Below the pieces are notes generated by a model that was not told the DNA's origin, searched no databases, and was given only the letters and a program-made list of their open reading frames with translations. Positions 1 to 5,121 of a DNA stretch of 5,956 nt are shown here, piece by piece. A program made the translations under genes and the position numbers. Location: the NCBI GenBank assembly GCA_913776405.1, contig CAJYOV010000472.1, positions 1-5,956 of the forward strand, read 5' to 3'. Origin of the DNA: Pseudobdellovibrionaceae bacterium. GTDB lineage: Bacteria > Bdellovibrionota > Bdellovibrionia > Bdellovibrionales > JAMPXM01. The first letter of the stretch is position 1; every line of letters starts with the position of its first letter.

Positions 1-45
1 CGATTTTGCCACTCGATGCGTTAGACGCATCGAGTGGCAAAATCG
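1..45. repeat. Perfect 20-bp inverted repeat (hairpin)
   Basis: Positions 1-20 and 26-45 are exact reverse complements around a 5-nt loop (TTAGA). It starts 12 nt beyond the stop of the leftward hemerythrin-like gene, where a terminator is expected. However, the T-run is on the 5' side of the stem and the A-run on the 3' side in both orientations, the reverse of an intrinsic terminator, and no U-tract is visible before the window ends. It may be an RNA 3'-end stabiliser, an atypical terminator, or a copy of a dispersed repeat. The repeat begins at base 1, so it may extend outside the window. Confidence 0.8.
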
Positions 46-57
46 TACGCGGTACTC

Positions 58-555
58 TCAGACGGCGTGGTTCAGGACTGTGTTCCAAACTTGGTACCAA
101 TTGATACCCGCAGTTTCTTTGCGTGCAACTAGGCGCAACTCTTGGTAGCGCTGGCCGATGCGAACGCGCTCTTCTTTCGTGAGGGCGTCGAACAGGGCCG
201 GGAATAGCTGGCGCTCTTCTTGATGAATGCGCGTCTCGATCATTTCGCAGAAGACGTTCACGCTCGCGCGCCAAGTTGCGCGGTTCGTACAGCATTCAAT
301 CATTTCCTCAACGGCATGAGCACCTTCGATGCGCTCAAGCGCATTTTCACACGCGTAGCGAAGCGCCGTGCCGCGGTCTTTCAAAAGTGGGAACAGTGTC
401 GATTGAACTTCGTCTTGCGCTTTCACGAGAGTGACGAGAGCGGTGAAAGCCTCAGCCTCTTCTTGCGAGTTTTCTTCCGAGATACGGAATTCGATAATTA
501 GGTCGCGCAAGGCATCAAGATCGGCTTGGAGTTCGTTCAGAATGTCAGCAGCCAT
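58..555 (-). CDS. Hemerythrin HHE-like four-helix protein, degenerate metal site
   Basis: Predicted 165-residue all-helical cytoplasmic protein of the hemerythrin/HHE cation-binding type; family members bind a di-iron centre and act in O2, NO or iron sensing and storage. The second helix pair is recognisable: a His in GAHAVEEMI (residue 80 from the chosen start) and the motif IHQEERQLFP (His111, Glu114). The first pair keeps the same pattern (DEVQSTLFPLL) but lacks the His and Glu ligands, and the first helix has ADLDALRDL where HHE proteins usually have a His after AD. A full di-iron site is therefore doubtful. The start is taken at the ATG at 555 because AGGGAGG lies 5 nt upstream; an in-frame GTG at 582 has no such support. 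It is transcribed divergently from the GST gene. The fold is fairly sure; its role is unknown. Confidence 0.75.
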   Translation of the reverse strand: MAADILNELQADLDALRDLIIEFRISEENSQEEAEAFTALVTLVKAQDEVQSTLFPLLKDRGTALRYACENALERIEGAHAVEEMIECCTNRATWRASVNVFCEMIETRIHQEERQLFPALFDALTKEERVRIGQRYQELRLVARKETAGINWYQVWNTVLNHAV

Positions 556-560
556 ACGTG

Positions 561-567
561 CCTCCCT
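561..567 (-). promoter_or_regulatory. Ribosome binding site that sets the hemerythrin-like gene start
   Basis: AGGGAGG on the minus strand, 5 nt before the ATG at 555. It falls inside the longer reading frame that begins with GTG at 582, so it argues for the shorter 165-residue product. Confidence 0.75.
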
Positions 568-684
568 TTTCTGATACCTCACTGTCGCAAGCTTCGTGCC
601 GAGCTATTCTGAGGTGAAGCGGCCCATAAACCAGATTTCAGCTGTCAAACTGTCGCACGCGAGGAGAATTTGGACGTGGAAGAA

Positions 685-713
685 TTGACCTTCGCCAGAA
701 TTTTGACTGTGAT
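685..713 (+). promoter_or_regulatory. Weak candidate sigma-70 promoter for the GST gene
   Basis: TTGACC (685-690) and TGTGAT (708-713) are separated by 17 nt. The -35 fits five of six consensus bases and the -10 four of six. It lies in the divergent intergenic region just before the 16-bp repeats. This is pattern matching only; other near-matches are likely in this region. Confidence 0.25.
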
Positions 714-720
714 TCAAAGA

Positions 721-768
721 GATCGGGCTGCGTCTTGATCGGGCAGCGTCTGAATCTGGCAGCGCCAA
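721..768 (+). repeat. Three tandem 16-bp repeats upstream of the GST gene
   Basis: The copies lie at 721-736, 737-752 and 753-768. Copies 1 and 2 (GATCGGGCTGCGTCTT and GATCGGGCAGCGTCTG) differ at two positions. Copy 3 (AATCTGGCAGCGCCAA) matches copy 2 at 11 of 16 positions. The array ends 15 nt before the GST ribosome binding site and sits between any upstream promoter and the start codon. It could be a regulator-binding array or a simple slippage-derived repeat; the sequence alone does not decide. Confidence 0.75.
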
Positions 769-793
769 CGGCATGAAGTAACCGGAGTTTAAA

Positions 794-1492
794 ATGTTAA
801 AGCTATCAATTTTCAAGTGGGTTCCAGATATCGTTCAGGGTTACCAACGGGATCTTCGAATTCGCTGGGCCCTCGCTGAGGCTGGCTTTCAATATGAAGT
901 GATGCCAAAGGCGATCTCCGAATTGAAGACCCCGGATTACAGAAAGCTTCAACCCTTCGGGCAGATCCCTGCTTTTCAGGATGGGGATCTCACGCTTTTT
1001 GAGTCCGGCGCGATCCTTCTCCATTTGGCGGCGAAACCCGGTGCGCGTATAGATCTCACAGGCTCTGAAGGTCTGTCGAAAGTAACAGAGTGGGTCGTGG
1101 CAGCGCTAAACTCAATCGAGCCTTTCGTTATGAACATGTACGAGATCGAGCTTTTTCATGCGAATGAACCATGGGCGGAGATGAAACGTCCGCAAATGGC
1201 AAATATGTTGAACTATCGTTTGAAAGATCTTGAGGCCTACCTAGGCGACCGATCGACACTCCTAAAGACCTTCAGTGTTGCCGATATCGTGATGGCCGAT
1301 ATTCTTCGCGGCGTCGAGAATTACGGTTACTTGAAACGGTATCCAAACTTGCAGCGCTATTTAAAAGCGTGTTTAGCGAGACAGTCTTTCAAAGATTCGT
1401 ACGACGCGCAGATGGCGGTCTACAAACTAAACGAACCGTCGGAAAAAGAAAAGCAGCGGCAAATGGCCGCTGCTTCTCCGAAAGCTGACTAA
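794..1492 (+). CDS. Glutathione S-transferase family protein
   Basis: A 232-residue soluble protein with the two-domain GST layout. The N-terminal thioredoxin-like half (about 1-80) contains FGQIPAF with the cis-proline (Pro59) and DLTLFESGAI (Glu70-Ser71), which in the family contact the glutathione backbone. The helical C-terminal half contains FSVADIVMAD, the S-x-x-D N-capping box (Ser161-Asp164). The start IFKWVPDIVQGYQRDLRIRWALAEAG and the ALNSIEP segment recall a proteobacterial GST subfamily with a short insertion before helix 1. No obvious catalytic Tyr, Ser or Cys stands in the usual place after strand 1, so the reaction is unknown. GGAG lies 6 nt before the ATG. The last 18 or so residues are polar and alanine-rich and overlap the clpA terminator on the other strand. 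It converges on clpA with a 9-nt gap. Confidence 0.85.
   Translation: MLKLSIFKWVPDIVQGYQRDLRIRWALAEAGFQYEVMPKAISELKTPDYRKLQPFGQIPAFQDGDLTLFESGAILLHLAAKPGARIDLTGSEGLSKVTEWVVAALNSIEPFVMNMYEIELFHANEPWAEMKRPQMANMLNYRLKDLEAYLGDRSTLLKTFSVADIVMADILRGVENYGYLKRYPNLQRYLKACLARQSFKDSYDAQMAVYKLNEPSEKEKQRQMAAASPKAD
1442..1475 (-). terminator. Intrinsic terminator of clpA, inside the GST gene
   Basis: On the minus strand a perfect 10-bp GC-rich stem (1475-1466 with 1460-1451, loop CATTT) is followed directly by a T-rich tract, TTTTCTTTTTCC in effect. This is a standard Rho-independent terminator about 27 nt past the clpA stop codon. It lies wholly within the 3' end of the GST coding sequence. Confidence 0.85.
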
Positions 1493-1504
1493 ACTAGCTT
1501 TTTA
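1481..1504 (+). terminator. Weak terminator-like hairpin after the GST gene
   Basis: A 6-bp stem AAAGCT/AGCTTT (1481-1486 with 1496-1501) surrounds the GST stop codon and ends in a T-run at 1499-1503. The stem is short and AT-rich, so it could give only partial termination, and the run overlaps the clpA stop codon. Confidence 0.35.
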
Positions 1505-3835
1505 CGCGAAGTCGAAGATCGGTTTGTCCTCTTTCACGTCGACATTCACCTTGCCGCCTTTTTCCAGGCGACCGAAGAGAATCTCGTCAACGAGCGGTTT
1601 CTTTACGTGCTCGTCGATTGTGCGAGCGAGTGGGCGCGCACCGTACTGAGGATCGAAGCCCTTCCTAAGAAGCCATTTAAGTGCATCCTCTGAAGCGGTG
1701 AGCTCGATCTTCTTTTTGCCGAGTTGTTTCTCGAGATCTCCGAGGAACTTCTTCACGACCGACATCATCGTGTCTTCTGGGAGTTTATCGAAGTGCACGA
1801 TCGCATCCAGACGGTTCAAGAATTCTGGAGTGAACTGGCGCTTGATCGCTTCCATCGACTTGTCCGACGAGTGGCCCGGATGAATTCCGACGCTGCCTTT
1901 CGCTGCATCGGCAGCGCCCGCATTCGTCGTGAGGATCAAGATCACGTTCCGGAAATCTGCGGTCTTACCGTGAGAATCCGTGAGTGTCCCGTTATCCATG
2001 ACTTGAAGAAGGACGTTGTAAATATCCGGGTGCGCTTTCTCGATCTCATCGAGAAGCAGAACGGCGTACGGATTTTTCGTTACAGCTTCTGTGAGAAGGC
2101 CACCTTCCTCGTAGCCGACGTATCCCGGAGGTGCACCGACGAGACGAGACACTGCGTGCTTCTCCATGTACTCGGACATATCGAATCGGATGAACGAGTT
2201 GCCAAGGAAATGCGCGAGCTGCTTCGTGACTTCTGTTTTACCGACGCCCGTTGGGCCAGCAAACAAGTACGAACCAATCGGCTTGTTCTCACGTGCGAGG
2301 CCAGTGCGCGAAAGCTTAATCGCCGTCGTTACGGCTTCGATCGCTTTGTCCTGACCAAAGACGACTGACTTCAGGTTCTTCTCGAGATCGCGGAGCTGGT
2401 TCTTATCTTGCGAGTTCACGCTCTGAGACGGAACTTGCGCCATTGAAGAGACCACTTTCTCAACGTCTGTGACTTTGATATTTTTCGTTTCTTCGTCTTT
2501 CGCTTGAATGCGAACGCGTGAACCGACTTCGTCGAGCACGTCGATCGCTTTATCCGGAAGGTGGCGACCTTGGATGTAGCGAGCCGAAAGTTCGGCCGCA
2601 GCTTTGATCGCCGCAGACGAATATTTCACGTTGTGATGTTCTTCGTACTTTGGTTTCAAGCCCTCGAGGATTTTGATCGCATCTTCGACGGATGGCTCTT
2701 TCACATCAATTTTTTGGAATCGACGCGCGAGCGCGCGGTCTTTCTCGAAATGTTGACGATACTCTTTGTAAGTCGTCGAACCGATGCAGCTCAGCGAGCC
2801 ATTCGCGAGAGCGGGCTTTAGCAAATTGGACGCATCCATCGAGCCGCCACTAGTTGCACCTGCGCCTACGAGAGTATGAATCTCGTCGATGAAGAGAACA
2901 CCGTGCTTCTCATTCTCAAGCGCTTTCACGACGGCTTTCAGACGTTCTTCAAAATCACCGCGGAACTTCGTGCCCGCAAGGAGCGAGCCCATATCGAGCG
3001 AATAGATGACGGCGTCTTGAAGTTGAGACGGCGCCTTGCCTTCAACGATACGCATTGCGAGGCCATCTGCGAGTGCCGTTTTGCCTACGCCGGGTTCGCC
3101 GATGAAGAGCGGGTTATTCTTCGTGCGGCGGCAGAGAACCTGGATCGCGCGCTCAATGACGTCATCGCGCCCGATGAGCGGGTCCATCTTGCCTTGCTTT
3201 GCGCGTTCATTGAGGTTCACGCAGTAAGCACGAAGAGGGGACTGCTTCCCTTGTTTTGAGCCATCTTTCGGAAGGCCGTCGATTTCGGTCTCTTCGTCTT
3301 TTGAAGGCCCGGAAGACGAGCTGCTCGAAGAAGAAGAACCTTTCGTCGTCGAAGACGGATCGTACTTGCTCACACCGTGCGAGAGATAGTTGATCACGTC
3401 AAACTGAGTCGTGCCTTGTGATTCCATGAAATAGACGGCGTGCGAATCTTTTTCGTTAAAGATCGCAACGAGTACGTTTCCGGTCGTGACGGTGTCGCGA
3501 CCAGCACTCTGCACCTGGATCACCGCGCGTTGAAGCAATCGGTGACAAGCGAGTGTGAATTCAGGCTTCCAATTCTCATAAGGGGCGCCGTTTGCCGACG
3601 AGTCATCGCCTTCAGCTTTTTGAAAACGCACGCGTGGGCAGTGTTGATCGAGGAATTGCTCGAGGTCTTTCGTCAATTCTTGAACGTCACACCCTGTGGC
3701 TTTCAAGATGTCGATGACTTCTCGATCTTTCACAAGCGCGAGGAGGATATGCTCGAGGCTAACGAACTCGTGACGGTTGTCCTTCGCGAACGTAGCCGCC
3801 ATGTTTAGATGTTTTTCAAGATTTGAACTTAGCAC
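1502..3835 (-). CDS. clpA: ATP-dependent Clp protease ATP-binding subunit ClpA
   Basis: A 777-residue Hsp100 unfoldase, close to the 758 of E. coli ClpA. As a hexamer it threads substrates into the ClpP peptidase in the cytoplasm. The N domain (1 to about 150) opens [13 protein letters not shown] and holds [16 protein letters not shown], which aligns with E. coli ClpA from residue 1 and so fixes the GTG start. A polar linker with nine consecutive serines (167-175, mixed codons) follows. AAA domain 1 has Walker A GEPGVGKT (246-253), pore loop [12 protein letters not shown] (about 288-299) and Walker B VLFIDE (313-318). Domain 2 has Walker A GPTGVGKT (527-534), pore loop [13 protein letters not shown] (567-579), Walker B VLLLDE (592-597), arginine finger Arg675 and sensor-2 GARP (732-735). 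The ClpP-docking tripeptide, IGL in E. coli, reads VGI (649-651). AGGAGG lies 4 nt before the start. It lies downstream of clpS. Confidence 0.97.
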   Translation of the reverse strand: MLSSNLEKHLNMAATFAKDNRHEFVSLEHILLALVKDREVIDILKATGCDVQELTKDLEQFLDQHCPRVRFQKAEGDDSSANGAPYENWKPEFTLACHRLLQRAVIQVQSAGRDTVTTGNVLVAIFNEKDSHAVYFMESQGTTQFDVINYLSHGVSKYDPSSTTKGSSSSSSSSSGPSKDEETEIDGLPKDGSKQGKQSPLRAYCVNLNERAKQGKMDPLIGRDDVIERAIQVLCRRTKNNPLFIGEPGVGKTALADGLAMRIVEGKAPSQLQDAVIYSLDMGSLLAGTKFRGDFEERLKAVVKALENEKHGVLFIDEIHTLVGAGATSGGSMDASNLLKPALANGSLSCIGSTTYKEYRQHFEKDRALARRFQKIDVKEPSVEDAIKILEGLKPKYEEHHNVKYSSAAIKAAAELSARYIQGRHLPDKAIDVLDEVGSRVRIQAKDEETKNIKVTDVEKVVSSMAQVPSQSVNSQDKNQLRDLEKNLKSVVFGQDKAIEAVTTAIKLSRTGLARENKPIGSYLFAGPTGVGKTEVTKQLAHFLGNSFIRFDMSEYMEKHAVSRLVGAPPGYVGYEEGGLLTEAVTKNPYAVLLLDEIEKAHPDIYNVLLQVMDNGTLTDSHGKTADFRNVILILTTNAGAADAAKGSVGIHPGHSSDKSMEAIKRQFTPEFLNRLDAIVHFDKLPEDTMMSVVKKFLGDLEKQLGKKKIELTASEDALKWLLRKGFDPQYGARPLARTIDEHVKKPLVDEILFGRLEKGGKVNVDVKEDKPIFDFA

Positions 3836-3838
3836 AAA

Positions 3839-3845
3839 CCCTCCT
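3839..3845 (-). promoter_or_regulatory. Strong, closely spaced ribosome binding site of clpA
   Basis: AGGAGGG lies only 3-4 nt before the GTG start codon at 3835. A near-perfect anti-Shine-Dalgarno match may compensate for the tight spacing and the non-ATG start. The N-terminal match to ClpA supports this start. Confidence 0.75.
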
Positions 3846-3936
3846 AATCCTTCGGAAGAGCCGATTTTTAAAACTCAAAAACTGAATCTCGATCCGTTGG
3901 CAGAAGGCATTGATGAGCCTAGTGCGCAAGGACCTC

Positions 3937-4233
3937 TCATTCCTTTTCCATCACGCACTTAAGTGGATGACGGTTTTGGCGTGAGAATTGGTTAACTTGA
4001 TACGTCTTGGTCTCTGCGATTTCGTAAGTGAAAGTGCCGCAAAGGCCCGAGCCCTGGTGATGGATCTGGAGCATGATCTTCGTCGCTTCGGAGGCATCTT
4101 TTTGAAAAAACTTTTTCAACACGAGAATCACGAAATCCATGGGGGTGTAGTCGTCGTTCATCAAGATAACTCGATAGAGCGGCGGCGTCTTGGTCTTCGA
4201 TTTCGATTCGGTTATTACCTCAGTATCCGCCAA
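3937..4233 (-). CDS. clpS: ATP-dependent Clp protease adaptor ClpS
   Basis: A 98-residue adaptor that binds proteins carrying bulky hydrophobic N-terminal residues (N-degrons) and hands them to the ClpA N domain. After a flexible polar tail of about 18 residues comes the ClpS core: [21 protein letters not shown] with the N-degron pocket residues Asn26 and Asp27 and the gatekeeper-type Met32, then [22 protein letters not shown] with the pocket His58, and the [10 protein letters not shown] ending. Length and motifs agree with E. coli ClpS (106 residues). The start is TTG: GAGGGG sits 7 nt upstream, an in-frame TAG occurs just above, and no other usable start lies between. The 101-nt gap to clpA shows no terminator hairpin, so the two genes are probably co-transcribed. 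Confidence 0.96.
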   Translation of the reverse strand: MADTEVITESKSKTKTPPLYRVILMNDDYTPMDFVILVLKKFFQKDASEATKIMLQIHHQGSGLCGTFTYEIAETKTYQVNQFSRQNRHPLKCVMEKE

Positions 4234-4240
4234 ACGACTT

Positions 4241-4246
4241 CCCCTC
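4241..4246 (-). promoter_or_regulatory. Ribosome binding site supporting a TTG start for clpS
   Basis: GAGGGG on the minus strand, 7 nt from TTG (4233-4231). An ATG 20 nt upstream of the TTG is out of frame, and an in-frame TAG lies between 4250 and 4260, so TTG is the only credible start. Confidence 0.7.
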
Positions 4247-4387
4247 GTTTCATTCTAGGAACTTCTCGAAGCGCCGTCGAGACTCGTTCGTACGCGTTTC
4301 TGCTACAAAAACTTATGGCACTTCAAAAAAACCTTACTGCTACCGCCTGGGGAAAGGTATCCACGCCGCTCCTCATGTCCGTCCGAG

Positions 4388-4419
4388 TGAAACGTGGGCC
4401 TATTCGCTTGAAACGTGGG
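4388..4419 (+). repeat. Direct repeat TGAAACGTGGG, two copies
   Basis: Two identical 11-bp copies at 4388-4398 and 4409-4419, with a 21-bp period (two helical turns). They lie about 155-185 bp upstream of the clpS start on the opposite strand, so they could be a paired protein-binding site. No regulator is identifiable from this. Confidence 0.55.
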
Positions 4420-4499
4420 TTCGGAGCGCAGGCTCGTCAAGCCGGTGCTTTATAAAGAGGCTCGACCAAAGTGCGGCGCGGGCGCTCGCCGGACTGGCA

Positions 4500-4548
4500 G
4501 GAGGTGGGGTGGACGGAGTGGTGGGAGGTGGGGTCCACCGACTTTTTT
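4500..4548 (+). repeat. G-rich block with repeated GGAGGTGGGGT and terminator-like end
   Basis: GGAGGTGGGGT occurs at 4500-4510 and 4524-4534 (24-bp period). The plus strand from 4500 to 4533 has at least eight GG or longer runs with loops of 1-3 nt, a pattern able to form two-tier G-quadruplexes. GGTGGAC (4508-4514) can pair with GTCCACC (4533-4539), or GGTGG with CCACC at 4527-4539, followed by GAC and T6 (4543-4548). It therefore also resembles a rightward intrinsic terminator, though no rightward gene precedes it. Confidence 0.5.
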
Positions 4549-4566
4549 GGATGGCTCGAATTTTTT

Positions 4567-4669
4567 CCGCGAGCTTTCACGATTTATTTTTTGCGGCATC
4601 ATATCTTTGAGGTCGGAGCGTCATTCTCGCTTTGGGCCATTTCGATGGCTTCGCTCCGAACCTTCGCGG
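4567..4669 (+). ncRNA. Possible structured RNA with nested stems and UUCG loop
   Basis: CCGCGA (4567-4572) can pair with TCGCGG (4664-4669). Inside it, GGTCGGAGCG (4611-4620) pairs with CGCTCCG-A-ACC (4652-4662, one bulged A). Inside that, GCCAT-TTCG-ATGGC forms a hairpin (4636-4649). I recognise no known RNA family. The base composition favours chance GC stems, so this is only a candidate; the pairings themselves are directly visible. Confidence 0.2.
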
Positions 4670-4852
4670 TTTGTTCTGGGCTGTTTTCGCCAATGCGGGT
4701 GCGCAAACGACCGCCAAACGCGCGCTTCAGGGCGCTCCAGTGTTTAGAACTTCGACGCCCGTACATTTACTGAACAATCACGCCCCCTTAACTCGCGTCG
4801 AACTTTTGGTCGGGGCTGCGCGAAAGCGCGCATTTTGCGCACCTGTTTCAGT

Positions 4853-4890
4853 TCGATTCGAAATCGAGTTTCAACTCGAGACAATGTCTC
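4853..4890. promoter_or_regulatory. Cluster of three adjoining palindromes upstream of pilA
   Basis: TCGATT-CGA-AATCGA (4853-4867), TCGAGTT-TC-AACTCGA (4864-4879) and GAGACA-A-TGTCTC (4878-4890) overlap end to end. They lie about 75-110 bp upstream of the sigma-54-like promoter, the usual distance for an enhancer-binding activator. The palindromes are certain; a regulatory role is inference. Confidence 0.4.
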
Positions 4891-4963
4891 ATCTCACACC
4901 ATCGCAAGTCGTTTCACTCCGAAACGCGCGTCGCGATTTCGTCTCAAAATAAATCAAACCAGT

Positions 4964-4979
4964 TGGCCCGACCTTTGAA
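4964..4979 (+). promoter_or_regulatory. Candidate sigma-54 promoter of pilA
   Basis: TGGCCC-N5-TTGAA against the consensus TGGCAC-N5-TTGCA. The -24 GG (4965-4966) is intact and the spacing is exact, but the -12 element has GA instead of GC. The start of transcription would be near 4990, giving a leader of about 130 nt. Sigma-54 control of pilA is well known in Pseudomonas and Myxococcus, which makes this reasonable, but the -12 mismatch is a real weakness. Confidence 0.35.
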
Positions 4980-5002
4980 GTACCCATCAGTGTGCGACGA
5001 CG

Positions 5003-5047
5003 CGGAATCGCGAAGTCCAGACTCTCAAATCTGGACTGAGTATTCCG
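5003..5047 (+). promoter_or_regulatory. Two-tier stem-loop in the presumed pilA leader
   Basis: An inner perfect 8-bp stem AGTCCAGA/TCTGGACT (5014-5021 with 5030-5037, loop CTCTCAAA) sits on an outer 6-bp stem CGGAAT/ATTCCG (5003-5008 with 5042-5047), with a small internal loop between. No T-run follows, so it is not an intrinsic terminator. Downstream, GCAATTAG (5055-5062) can pair with TTAATTGC (5092-5099) as a second, AT-rich hairpin. It could stabilise the pilA mRNA or regulate it; no known riboswitch consensus is evident. Confidence 0.5.
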
Positions 5048-5121
5048 AATAGGAGCAATTAGCATTTGTTTATTGTTTATGAATTTAGATCTTAATTGCC
5101 ACTAACGGGCGGGGAGTAGTT

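Larger units (their letters stand above)
4254..4960. other. Long intergenic region without a supported gene
   Basis: About 700 nt between clpS and the pilA promoter. Rightward frames stay open for up to 110 codons (4415-4747, 4471-4773, 4632-4952), but they overlap one another, start at GTG or TTG, have odd composition (clusters of Trp, Arg and Phe) and resemble no family I know. The minus strand has no long frame. The region must contain the leftward clpS promoter, which I cannot place with confidence. It is rich in short GC inverted repeats, T6 runs (4543-4548, 4561-4566, 4587-4592), a G-rich block and a palindrome cluster, described separately. An untranslated RNA is possible. Confidence 0.5.

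Noticed and set aside
604..1024. Leftward frames at 604-816 and 806-1024
   Set aside because: They cover the divergent intergenic region and the antisense of the GST N-terminus. They have no ribosome site or motif, and the GST frame is clearly the real one.
1724..2368. Rightward open frame of 214 codons opposite clpA
   Set aside because: It lies wholly antisense to the conserved second AAA domain of clpA. Its product is Arg-, Asp- and His-rich with no recognisable motif, which is typical of a mirror frame. Other rightward frames at 2561-2821, 2876-3259 and 3440-3808 are the same.
3988..4455. Rightward open frame of 155 codons over clpS
   Set aside because: The first half is antisense to clpS. 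The remaining part from an ATG at 4315 (46 residues, basic) has no ribosome binding site and no known family.
4471..4952. Overlapping rightward frames at 4415-4747, 4471-4773 and 4632-4952
   Set aside because: They start at GTG or TTG without good ribosome sites, overlap in different frames and have unlikely amino acid composition. I could not join them by a frameshift into anything resembling a protein family.
4981..5060. Cyclic-di-GMP riboswitch in the pilA leader
   Set aside because: I looked for the GEMM-I signature because such riboswitches often precede pilus genes. The stem-loop here lacks the conserved joining sequences and tetraloop-receptor pair, so no assignment is justified.
5079..5105. 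Eight-codon reading frame (MNLDLNCH) just before pilA
   Set aside because: The only nearby Shine-Dalgarno-like sequence (AGGAG at 5051-5055) is over 20 nt away, and the frame lies in an AT-rich loop. A leader peptide is possible but unsupported.
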